NCBI GenBank assembly: GCA_013362835.1
Contig: JABFVJ010000504.1
Span: forward strand, 1 to 5,839
Reading direction: 5' to 3'
DNA from: Nonomuraea sp.
GTDB taxonomy: Bacteria; Actinomycetota; Actinomycetes; Streptosporangiales; Streptosporangiaceae
DNA length: 5,839 nt
Shown: piece after piece, positions 1-5,329 of the stretch
Layout of the letters: each line of letters starts with the position of its first letter
Position numbering within the stretch: the first letter of the stretch is position 1
Translations under genes and position numbers: made by a program
The notes under the pieces: generated by a model
What the model was told of the DNA's origin: nothing
Database searches by the model: none
What the model saw: only the letters and a program-made list of their open reading frames with translations

Positions 1-750
1 CAGGGCAATCCGCTGCCGTGGGTGTTCGGCGGCCTGGCCGCGCTGGTCGTGGTCGCGCTGATCGTGGTCGCCGGCGTCTTCTTCATCAACAGGGGCGGCA
101 GCACCCCGGTGGCCTCGCCGACCGAGGAGACGCAGCCGCTGCCGACCGAGGAGCCGCCCTCCAGCGAGCCGCCGACCGAGCCGCCCTCGCAGGGTTCGGG
201 CGAGCTGCCGCAGCCGCAGGACGGCCGGGTGACCGACAGCCAGAGCGGGATCTCCTACCAGGTGCCCGACGGCTGGAAGGCGCCGGCGTACGCCGACATC
301 AACGGCACCGACCCGGCCCAGCAGTCCTGGACGAGCGGCGTGCAGGCCAGCTCGCAGGAGAACTACGAGGGCGACAACGACTGGATCGGCAACGTCTACG
401 CCGGTCCGCTCGCCGAGCTCGTGCCGTACGCGGGCGCCTCGGGGCTGGAGGACACGGCCAAGGCCCTGTTCATGCAGTTCAGCACCCAGTTCTACGAGCC
501 GCAGCACACGACCAAGATCGTGCAGAACAAGGCCATGCAGATCGGCGACCGCCAAGCCTGGGTGCTGCAGTTCCAGCTCGACTTCACCGACGCGGAGAAG
601 AAGGGCTACAAGTGGAAGAAGGAGAACGCCGCGATCGTGCTCATGGATCGCGGGTCGGGGCAGCGTCCGACCCTCCTGTACATCTCCGTTCCCGACAATC
701 TGGGCGCCGACGTGGCCAACCAGGTTCTCGGCTCGCTCAAGCCCGCGTAA
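1..750 (+). CDS. Membrane-anchored protein with Pro/Glu/Thr-rich linker and extracytoplasmic domain, 5' end missing
   Basis: I do not recognise a specific family. The reading frame is open from the first base, and the residues before the first in-window GTG (position 22) read QGNPLPW directly into the membrane segment, so the true start lies upstream. The visible 249 residues have three parts. Residues 7-29 form one hydrophobic helix rich in Val, Leu and Ala. Residues 31-75 form a flexible linker with repeated PTEE and PPTEP units. Residues 76-249 form a soluble domain that begins with a GISYQVPDGW segment. The layout implies a single-pass protein with a short cytoplasmic N-terminus and the C-terminal domain outside the membrane. 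The VPDGW opening recalls small actinobacterial secreted proteins with a PsbP/Mog1-like fold such as the LpqN group, but this is a weak resemblance. The gene ends 67 bases before orn, on the same strand. Confidence 0.8.
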   Translation, partial: QGNPLPWVFGGLAALVVVALIVVAGVFFINRGGSTPVASPTEETQPLPTEEPPSSEPPTEPPSQGSGELPQPQDGRVTDSQSGISYQVPDGWKAPAYADINGTDPAQQSWTSGVQASSQENYEGDNDWIGNVYAGPLAELVPYAGASGLEDTAKALFMQFSTQFYEPQHTTKIVQNKAMQIGDRQAWVLQFQLDFTDAEKKGYKWKKENAAIVLMDRGSGQRPTLLYISVPDNLGADVANQVLGSLKPA

Positions 751-760
751 CCAGTGGCAC

Positions 761-766
761 TAGGCT
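761..766 (+). promoter_or_regulatory. Possible -10 element for orn (TAGGCT)
   Basis: TAGGCT fits the TANNNT pattern of actinobacterial vegetative promoters and lies 51 bases before the orn ATG, in the short gap after the membrane protein gene. I find no convincing -35 hexamer at 17-18 bases upstream, so this is tentative. Confidence 0.25.
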
Positions 767-806
767 GGTGGGGTACAAGCGGGCGGATTGCTCCGAGCCG
801 CTGGGC

Positions 807-812
807 GAGGAG
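807..812 (+). promoter_or_regulatory. Ribosome binding site of orn
   Basis: GAGGAG lies five bases before the ATG at 818. It decides the start in favour of MSDVLVWID rather than an upstream in-frame TTG at 788, which has no comparable site and would add ten residues not expected in the family. Confidence 0.75.
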
Positions 813-817
813 ATCGA

Positions 818-1411
818 ATGAGTGACGTGCTGGTCTGGATCGATTGCGAGATGACCGGGCTCGACCTTGGGCGTGACGCGCTGATCGAGGTCGCGTGTGT
901 CATCACCGACAGCGAGCTCAATCAGCTCGACGAGGGCGTTGACGTGGTCATCAAGCCGCCGCCCGAGTCGCTGGAGCAGATGTCGCAGGTGGTGCGCGAG
1001 ATGCACACCGCCTCCGGGCTGCTGCCCGAGCTGCCCGGTGGGGTCACGCTGGCCGAGGCGGAGTCGCTCGTGCTCGACTACATCAGGCGCCACGTGCCGG
1101 AGCCGAAGAAGGCGCCGCTGTGCGGCAACTCCATCGGCACCGACCGCACGTTCATCGCCCGCGACATGCCGGGCGTCGACGCCTTTCTCCACTACCGCAT
1201 GGTCGACGTCTCGTCGATCAAGGAGCTGGTGCGCCGCTGGTACCCGCGGGTCTACTTCGCCGCGCCCGAGAAGCAGGGCGGACACCGCGCGCTGGCCGAC
1301 ATCACGGAGAGCATCAGGGAGCTGCGCTACTACCGCGCGGCCATCTTCGTGGGCCAGCCGGGGCCCGACTCGGCGACCGCCCGGCAACTCGCCGAGCGGG
1401 TCAGCGGCTGA
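818..1411 (+). CDS. orn: Oligoribonuclease (DEDDh 3'-5' exoribonuclease)
   Basis: Orn degrades two- to five-nucleotide RNA fragments to mononucleotides in the cytoplasm, finishing mRNA decay; the family also hydrolyses pGpG, the breakdown product of cyclic di-GMP. The 197-residue length is about normal for the family. The DEDDh catalytic set is complete: Asp9 and Glu11 in [10 protein letters not shown], Asp109 in [10 protein letters not shown], and His156 and Asp161 in [18 protein letters not shown]. That last segment is close to the strongly conserved family C-terminus. The ATG at 818 has a GAGGAG site five bases upstream. A histidine tRNA gene follows 68 bases downstream on the same strand. 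I recall the same orn/tRNA-His neighbourhood in mycobacteria and streptomycetes, which supports the call. The sequence shows no sign of damage. Confidence 0.97.
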   Translation: MSDVLVWIDCEMTGLDLGRDALIEVACVITDSELNQLDEGVDVVIKPPPESLEQMSQVVREMHTASGLLPELPGGVTLAEAESLVLDYIRRHVPEPKKAPLCGNSIGTDRTFIARDMPGVDAFLHYRMVDVSSIKELVRRWYPRVYFAAPEKQGGHRALADITESIRELRYYRAAIFVGQPGPDSATARQLAERVSG

Positions 1412-1441
1412 ACGGGTGGCGTAAAGACTCCCGAATCCCGC

Positions 1442-1447
1442 TACACT
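1442..1447 (+). promoter_or_regulatory. Possible -10 element for the tRNA-His gene (TACACT)
   Basis: TACACT matches TATAAT at four of six positions and lies 32 bases before the acceptor stem, giving a plausible short 5' leader. No good -35 hexamer is visible at the usual distance, and read-through from orn is an alternative. Confidence 0.35.
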
Positions 1448-1479
1448 TTTCCTGTGCCGTCACGACGCGGGCGGCCGTG

Positions 1480-1555
1480 GTGGGTGTAGCTCAGTTGGCA
1501 GAGCGCCAGGTTGTGGTCCTGGATGTCGAGGGTTCAAGTCCCTTCACTCACCCCA
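1480..1555 (+). tRNA. tRNA-His (anticodon GTG), CCA encoded
   Basis: The cloverleaf can be folded by eye. The acceptor stem GTGGGTG (1480-1486) pairs with CACTCAC (1545-1551) with one G-U. The D arm is GCTC (1489-1492) with GAGC (1501-1504). The anticodon stem is CCAGG (1506-1510) with CCTGG (1518-1522), and its loop TTGTGGT holds anticodon GTG at 1513-1515. The T arm is GAGGG (1528-1532) with CCCTT (1540-1544) around the loop TTCAAGT. Discriminator C73 is at 1552 and CCA is encoded at 1553-1555. Base 1479 is G and can pair with C73 as the extra G-1 that histidyl-tRNA synthetase recognises, which independently confirms the identity. It serves histidine codons CAC and CAT. Confidence 0.97.
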
Positions 1556-1560
1556 AGCGC

Positions 1561-1594
1561 ACAGCCGGTCCCTCGGGACCGGCTGTTGTCGTTT
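1561..1594 (+). terminator. Rho-independent terminator after tRNA-His
   Basis: ACAGCCGGTCCC (1561-1572) and GGGACCGGCTGT (1575-1586) are perfect reverse complements of 12 bases. They fold as an 11-bp stem with a CTCG loop and are followed by a T-rich tail through the TTTT at 1592-1595. The stem begins six bases after the CCA end, so it should stop tRNA transcription and insulate the regulator gene downstream. Confidence 0.9.
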
Positions 1595-1625
1595 TCTCCC
1601 GACAACGCCCCCAAATCAGGACAAT

Positions 1626-1640
1626 GCGAGTTATGCTCGC
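1626..1640. promoter_or_regulatory. Short dyad overlapping a possible -10 element upstream of the LuxR-type gene
   Basis: GCGAG (1626-1630) and CTCGC (1636-1640) flank TTATG. The hexamer TATGCT at 1632-1637 inside the dyad could be a -10 element for the small regulator that starts at 1711. It might be an operator, but a five-base dyad is common in DNA of this composition, and no clear -35 accompanies it. Confidence 0.25.
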
Positions 1641-1710
1641 TGTCTACCGCTAACGCCGGAAGCACGGGGGCCATCGGCGATCAGACCGTCTGCGCGCCCC
1701 CGGAGGCCGG

Positions 1711-1944
1711 ATGAGAGTCGACGACGCAGCGTTCGAAAGCGTGTTCACGTCTCTGAGCAAACGCGAAGCCGAGGTCATGGACCTGATCGCGACGGGCCAG
1801 TCCAACGGCCAGATCGCCCAGATCCTGTTCCTCAGCGAGAAGACCGTGAAGAACCACGTGAACCGGATCTACGCCAAGCTGGGCGTCGACTCCCGGGTCA
1901 CGGCCATCGGCCTGTGGCTCTCGGTCAGGGAGAACGGCTCGTGA
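1711..1944 (+). CDS. Stand-alone LuxR/GerE-type helix-turn-helix regulator
   Basis: This 77-residue protein is almost entirely one LuxR-family DNA-binding domain. Residues 15-66 hold the signature [17 protein letters not shown], then the [16 protein letters not shown] turn and recognition helix (about 42-56), and AKLGV. This is the four-helix effector found at the C-terminus of NarL/FixJ response regulators, but there is no receiver or ligand domain, only about 14 leader residues. The architecture resembles the 74-residue Bacillus GerE, so it is a complete type of protein and not necessarily a fragment. The ATG is preceded by GGAGG (1702-1706) at a short four-base spacing. The gene has its own region after the tRNA terminator and converges on the XRE-flavin gene with 16 bases between stops. 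Its targets and signal cannot be read from the sequence. Confidence 0.88.
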   Translation: MRVDDAAFESVFTSLSKREAEVMDLIATGQSNGQIAQILFLSEKTVKNHVNRIYAKLGVDSRVTAIGLWLSVRENGS

Positions 1945-1960
1945 GGTCCGCCGCGCCGGC

Positions 1961-2632
1961 TCAGCCGGGCTTGATCCTGCGGCCGGTCAGGCGGGTGGGC
2001 CTGATCTTCAGGTAGTGCTGGCGCGCGCCGCCGGCCCAGGGCTCGACGCCCGTCCTCGCCGCCTCCGTACGCTCGTCCTCCGACGTGACGTGGTGGAGCG
2101 AGCCGTGGACGAGCACGCTCCAGCCGCCGCGCGTCAGCTCCTCGATCCGGTCGACCTCGAACGCCACCTTGTACTCGACGTTCTCGACCCCGGTGCTGAG
2201 GTCCTCGTCGGTGCTGCCGCCCGCCACGGTCCTGAAGACGATCGAGCCCTGGGACATGCGGAAGTTCACCGGCAGCACGGTCAGGCCGTAGCGGCCCTCG
2301 AAGGCGATCCTGCCCACGCCGCCCGGCTCCAGCAGGTGCAGGCACTCCTCCTCGTTGAGCGGGACCAGCGTGGGGTGCGCCGAGGCGGGACCCGCCCCCG
2401 CGGGCGTCTCCGCCACCTCGCCGAGCAGCCCGTCCACGCTGGTCTCCAGCGCGGTGGCCAGCCTGGCGAGGGCCTCGCGCACGGAAATGCTCGACTGGTC
2501 CTCCAGATAGGCGACGTAGCCGACCGCCACGCCCGACCTGTCCGCCAGATCCTGCCGGCTGAGGTTGAGCGATTCGCGGCGTTCCGCTATCCGGCGGCCG
2601 AGACGTTCCATGGTGGTCACTTGCTCAGACAT
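1961..2632 (-). CDS. XRE-family regulator fused to a pyridoxamine 5'-phosphate oxidase-like flavin-binding domain
   Basis: The 223-residue protein has two domains. Residues 11-69 are an XRE/Cro helix-turn-helix (LGRRIAERRESLNLSRQDLA, then a GVAVGYVAYLED recognition region). After a short linker rich in Ala, Pro and Gly (75-88), residues 90-221 match the split-barrel PNPOx-like fold: ECLHLLEPGGVGRIAF, LTVLPVNFRM, IVFRT, VAFEVDRIEE and GWSVLVHGSLHHVT in the expected order. Such barrels usually bind FMN or F420, so a flavin-sensing transcription factor is a reasonable inference; cofactor and signal are unproven. The chosen start gives MSEQVTTMERLG. Its ribosome site is weak (AGGG, eight bases upstream), and the ATG at 2611 is a possible alternative. 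A frame extending to 2722 would overlap the control region of the neighbour. It is divergent from the type II NADH dehydrogenase-like gene. Confidence 0.88.
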   Translation of the reverse strand: MSEQVTTMERLGRRIAERRESLNLSRQDLADRSGVAVGYVAYLEDQSSISVREALARLATALETSVDGLLGEVAETPAGAGPASAHPTLVPLNEEECLHLLEPGGVGRIAFEGRYGLTVLPVNFRMSQGSIVFRTVAGGSTDEDLSTGVENVEYKVAFEVDRIEELTRGGWSVLVHGSLHHVTSEDERTEAARTGVEPWAGGARQHYLKIRPTRLTGRRIKPG

Positions 2633-2753
2633 ACGTGGTGCCCTACCCCGGATCTCCCCAGTTCTCCATGGGGTGTCAGGCAGAAATGGTTTAAGTGATG
2701 CCCTGGGTGCCATATGGACCATGAAGCGGGATTCCTGGAAGGACGTTGGTCAT
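2633..2753. promoter_or_regulatory. Divergent control region between the XRE-flavin gene and the dehydrogenase gene
   Basis: These 121 bases must carry the promoters of both divergent genes. They are less GC-rich than the coding DNA around them, especially 2681-2700. Visible elements are the palindrome CCATGG at 2666-2671, the palindrome CCATATGG at 2710-2717, and a second CATATGG at 2751-2757 spanning the dehydrogenase start. These are candidate operators for the neighbouring XRE-type regulator. I could not assign confident -35/-10 pairs on either strand. Confidence 0.45.
2737..2743 (+). promoter_or_regulatory. Ribosome binding site of the dehydrogenase gene
   Basis: GGAAGGA lies ten bases before the ATG at 2754 and supports that start over the in-frame ATG at 2721, which has only a weak GGACC before it. 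The protein then begins MVHRARVVVVGAGFAG, with the nucleotide-binding strand at the N-terminus as usual for this family. Confidence 0.6.
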
Positions 2754-3980
2754 ATGGTGCACAGAGCGCGCGTCGTCGTCGTGGGGGCCGGCTTCGCCGG
2801 GCTGGCCGCCACGCGGGAGCTGGCCAAGGGGGGCGCGCTGGTCACGCTTGTGGACCGGTATCCGTACTCGACCTTCCAGCCGCTGCTCTACCAGGTGGCC
2901 ACCGCCGGGATGGGCACGGCCGACGTCTCCTACCCGATCCGTACGTTCGCCGCGAAGTGGCCGAACGTCCGCGCCCGCCGGGCCGCGCTGAGCAAGGTGC
3001 GCCCGGAGGAGCGGCGGGTGGAGTTCGAGGACGGCACCACCCTCGCCTACGACTACCTCGTCATCGCCACCGGCGTCACCACCAACTGGATCCACGTGGA
3101 GGGCGCCGAGGCGAACTCGCTGCCGATCTACTCCCTGCACGACGCGGCCGAGCTGCGGCGGCGCCTCCAGCACTACATGGAGGACACCGCGGCGGGCCGG
3201 CGCGAGAGCTGCCACGTCGTGGTGGTGGGCGCGGGGGCGACCGGCGTGGAGACCGCGGGCACGCTGGCCGAGCTGCGCAGGCGGACGATCCCGCTGACGC
3301 ATCCCGAGATCAGGCCCGACCAGACGAGCGTCACGCTGGTCGAGCGGTACGACTACGTGCTGTCCCCGTACAAGCCGCGGCTGCGGGACGCGGCGGCCGA
3401 CGCGCTGCGCAGGAGAGGGGTGCGGCTGCGCCTGGGAGCCACGGTGGCGGGCGTACGGCCGGACGCCGTGGTCCTGGAGGACGGCACCGAACTGCCGAGC
3501 GACGTCACCGTCTGGGCCCTCGGCGTGACCGCGCCCAAGGAGGTGGGCGACTGGGGGCTGCCGCAGGGCAAGGGCGGCCGGATCACGGTCACGGACGCGC
3601 TCAACGTGCCGGACCATCCCGAGATCTTCGTGGCCGGCGACCTCGCGGGGCAGTCCGACCCGCTGCCCCAGCTCGCCCAGCCGGCGATCCAGATGGGCAA
3701 GCACGTGGGCGCGCAGATCCTGGCCGCGGCGCACGGGCGGCCGCCCGGCCGCTTCTCCTACCGCGACCCGGGGATCATGGCGACCGTGGGGAAGGCGGAG
3801 GCCGTGCTGCAGCTGTCCAACGGGCTGACCATGCGGGGGCTGCCCGCCTGGCTGGCCTGGATCTTCGTGCACGTGGCCTATCTGCTGGGCGGGCGCAACC
3901 GGGTCAGCGTGCTGCTCAACTTCTTCTGGCGCTACGGCGGGCCGCGCCGCAGCGCCGCGAGCATCGCCTCGACGGACTGA
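2754..3980 (+). CDS. NAD(P)/FAD-dependent oxidoreductase, type II NADH dehydrogenase (NDH-2)-like
   Basis: NDH-2 enzymes are monotopic membrane flavoproteins that pass electrons from NADH to quinone without pumping protons. This 408-residue protein has the two-Rossmann layout. The FAD site GAGFAG is at 11-16, followed by FQPLLYQVATAG (41-52), a hallmark of NDH-2 relatives. The NAD(P)H site GAGATG is at 159-164, and the second FAD contact FVAGD is at 292-296. AQPAIQ at 308-313 corresponds to the AQxAxQ motif lining the quinone pocket. A hydrophobic C-terminal stretch, LPAWLAWIFVHVAYLLG (363-379), is the expected membrane-association region. Length is typical of bacterial members. Actinomycetes carry several paralogues, so I do not assign the symbol ndh; a related ferredoxin or other quinone reductase role remains possible. 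The gene is divergent from the XRE-flavin regulator and ends three bases from the lat stop codon. Confidence 0.88.
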   Translation: MVHRARVVVVGAGFAGLAATRELAKGGALVTLVDRYPYSTFQPLLYQVATAGMGTADVSYPIRTFAAKWPNVRARRAALSKVRPEERRVEFEDGTTLAYDYLVIATGVTTNWIHVEGAEANSLPIYSLHDAAELRRRLQHYMEDTAAGRRESCHVVVVGAGATGVETAGTLAELRRRTIPLTHPEIRPDQTSVTLVERYDYVLSPYKPRLRDAAADALRRRGVRLRLGATVAGVRPDAVVLEDGTELPSDVTVWALGVTAPKEVGDWGLPQGKGGRITVTDALNVPDHPEIFVAGDLAGQSDPLPQLAQPAIQMGKHVGAQILAAAHGRPPGRFSYRDPGIMATVGKAEAVLQLSNGLTMRGLPAWLAWIFVHVAYLLGGRNRVSVLLNFFWRYGGPRRSAASIASTD

Positions 3981-3983
3981 GCC

Positions 3984-5252
3984 TCAGAGCGCCGCCGCCA
4001 GGGCGGTCAGCCCGTGTTCGAGGTCGGCCTCGGGGATGTTCAGCGCCGGGCGCAGGCGTACGGACCGGGGCCCGCAGGGCAGCGCCAGCACGCCGTGGTC
4101 CTCCCGCAGCCTGGTCACCAGGCCGTCGCGCGCGGCCTGGTCGGGCAGGTCGAACGCGCACATCAGCCCCCTGCCGCGCACCCCCGAGACCGTGTCGGGG
4201 TGCTCGGCCTCCAGCTTGGTGAGCCGTTCGAGCAGGACGCCGCCCAGCGTCGCGGCGCGGGCGATCAGGCCGTCGCGTTCGACGATCTCCAGGATGCCGC
4301 GGCTGCGGACCATGTCCACCAGGCCGCCGCCCCACGTGGAGTTGATCCGGCCGCTGAGCCGGAAGACGTTGTCGGCCACCTGGTCGACCCTGCGGCCGGC
4401 CATGATGCCGCCCACCTGCACCTTCTTGGCGAAGGCCACCACGTCGGGGGCCAGGCCGAGCTGCTGGTAGGCCCAGGGTGTGCCGGTGGTGCCGCCGCCG
4501 GTCTGCACCTCGTCGAGGATGAACAGTGCGTCGTGCTCGTGGCACAGGTCCTGCATGGCGCGCAGGAATTCGCCCCGCATGTGGTTGTCGCCGCCCTCGC
4601 CCTGGATCGGCTCGGCGATGAAGCAGGCGATGTCGTGCGGGTGGCGTTCGAACGCCTCCCGGGCCTGGGCCAGCGCGCGCTCCTCGGCGGCCTCGACGTC
4701 GCCGAAATGGATGGCGGGCACGTCGATGCGCGGCCAGTCGAACTTCGGGAACCGGTCGGTCTTGCCGGGCTCGGTGTTGGTCAGGCTCAGCGTGTAGCCG
4801 CTGCGGCCGTGGAAGGCCCTGGTCAGGTGCATGACCTTGGTGCCCAGGTCGCGTGACCTGCCGGCCTCCTCGTTGCGCCGGCTCTTCCAGTCGAAGGCGG
4901 TCTTCAGCGCGTTCTCGACGGCGAGCGCGCCGCCCTCGACGAAGAACAGGTGGGGCAGCTCGGGGTCGCCGAGCACGCGGGCGAACGTGTCGACGAAGTC
5001 GGCCAGGTGCTCGGTGTAGATGTCGGGGTTGGCGGGCTTGTTCCGCGCGACCTGGCCGAGCAGCTCGGCGAAGTCGGGGTCGAACGGCGGGTTCACACCG
5101 AGCGGGGCCGAGGCGAAGAACGTGTAGAAGTCCAGGTAGCGACGGCCGTTGCGGGCGTCGACCAGCCAGGAGCCGCGGCTGAGTTCGAGATCGAGGACGA
5201 GACGGTAGCCATCGACGAGCAGGTGACGGGCAAGGCGGGTGTGTACGTCCAT
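3984..5252 (-). CDS. lat: L-lysine 6-transaminase (lysine epsilon-aminotransferase)
   Basis: LAT is a PLP-dependent class III aminotransferase that moves the epsilon-amino group of lysine to 2-oxoglutarate. The product, 2-aminoadipate 6-semialdehyde, cyclises to piperideine-6-carboxylate on the way to 2-aminoadipate. The 422 residues align by eye along their whole length with the mycobacterial enzyme as I remember it (FVEGGALAVENALK, FPKFDWPRID, INSTWGG). Lys276 in FAKKVQVGG is the expected Schiff-base lysine and Asp247 in LDEVQTG the pyridine-nitrogen partner. Arg150, Glu219, Gln250, Asn304 and Thr306 fall where the substrate and cofactor residues of the mycobacterial enzyme lie. GGAGAAGG just upstream supports the ATG at 5252; in-frame ATGs at 5294, 5309 and 5333 lack such a site. 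No lrp-type regulator or piperideine-carboxylate dehydrogenase gene is visible, and nothing here indicates beta-lactam synthesis. The upstream HdeD-like gene on the same strand may be cotranscribed. Confidence 0.95.
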   Translation of the reverse strand: MDVHTRLARHLLVDGYRLVLDLELSRGSWLVDARNGRRYLDFYTFFASAPLGVNPPFDPDFAELLGQVARNKPANPDIYTEHLADFVDTFARVLGDPELPHLFFVEGGALAVENALKTAFDWKSRRNEEAGRSRDLGTKVMHLTRAFHGRSGYTLSLTNTEPGKTDRFPKFDWPRIDVPAIHFGDVEAAEERALAQAREAFERHPHDIACFIAEPIQGEGGDNHMRGEFLRAMQDLCHEHDALFILDEVQTGGGTTGTPWAYQQLGLAPDVVAFAKKVQVGGIMAGRRVDQVADNVFRLSGRINSTWGGGLVDMVRSRGILEIVERDGLIARAATLGGVLLERLTKLEAEHPDTVSGVRGRGLMCAFDLPDQAARDGLVTRLREDHGVLALPCGPRSVRLRPALNIPEADLEHGLTALAAAL

Positions 5253-5329
5253 GCCTTCTCCAAGGTCGTGAGACAGGCGCCGGAGGTTCCTCATGAGAAA
5301 TACCGGCATATCCAAAAAATTTACGGCAT
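5253..5329 (-). promoter_or_regulatory. AT-rich leader of lat with repeated CGGCAT motif
   Basis: The 77 bases between the HdeD-like stop and the lat start include a segment, about 5291-5330, far richer in A and T than the rest of the window, including a run of six A (5314-5319). CGGCAT occurs at 5304-5309 and again at 5324-5329, exactly 20 bases apart, that is, on the same face of the helix. A promoter or a regulator site for lat is the likely explanation. I cannot fix a -35/-10 pair, and no terminator for the upstream gene is apparent, so cotranscription is also possible. Confidence 0.45.
5254..5261 (-). promoter_or_regulatory. Ribosome binding site of lat
   Basis: On the minus strand GGAGAAGG ends one base before the ATG at 5252, with the GGAG core five bases from the start codon. 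It is the only strong site near the possible lat starts and fixes the N-terminus as MDVHTRLARHLLVDG, which lines up with the start of the conserved region in the family. Confidence 0.75.

Noticed and set aside
120..220. DNA repeat in the linker of the first gene
   Set aside because: The repeated PTEE/PPTEP units are a short low-complexity protein linker; the DNA repeats are inexact and explained by amino-acid composition.
737..1387. Minus-strand open frame opposite orn
   Set aside because: Low-complexity product; orn on the plus strand has all catalytic residues.
1956..1968. CCGGC/GCCGG hairpin between the convergent LuxR-type and XRE-flavin genes as a bidirectional terminator
   Set aside because: Only five base pairs around a three-base loop, inside the end of one gene, with no T-run on either side.
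2688..2710. Stress-sigma-like promoter (GTTT ... GGGTGC) upstream of the dehydrogenase gene
   Set aside because: The spacing of 12-13 bases is shorter than expected for the sigma-B type pattern, and the -10 part matches poorly.
2565..2753. Upstream extension of the dehydrogenase frame
   Set aside because: It would overlap the start of the XRE-flavin gene and add residues unlike the family; the ribosome site at 2737-2743 supports the ATG at 2754.
2691..3872. Long minus-strand open frame across the dehydrogenase gene
   Set aside because: The product is a His/Arg/Pro/Gly-rich string with no recognisable domain; the opposite strand encodes a clear flavoprotein. It is an effect of high GC content.
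2714..4222. Long plus-strand open frame overlapping the dehydrogenase and the lat 3' end
   Set aside because: It reads through two well-supported genes in a wrong frame, giving low-complexity Arg/Gly/Ala sequence without motifs.
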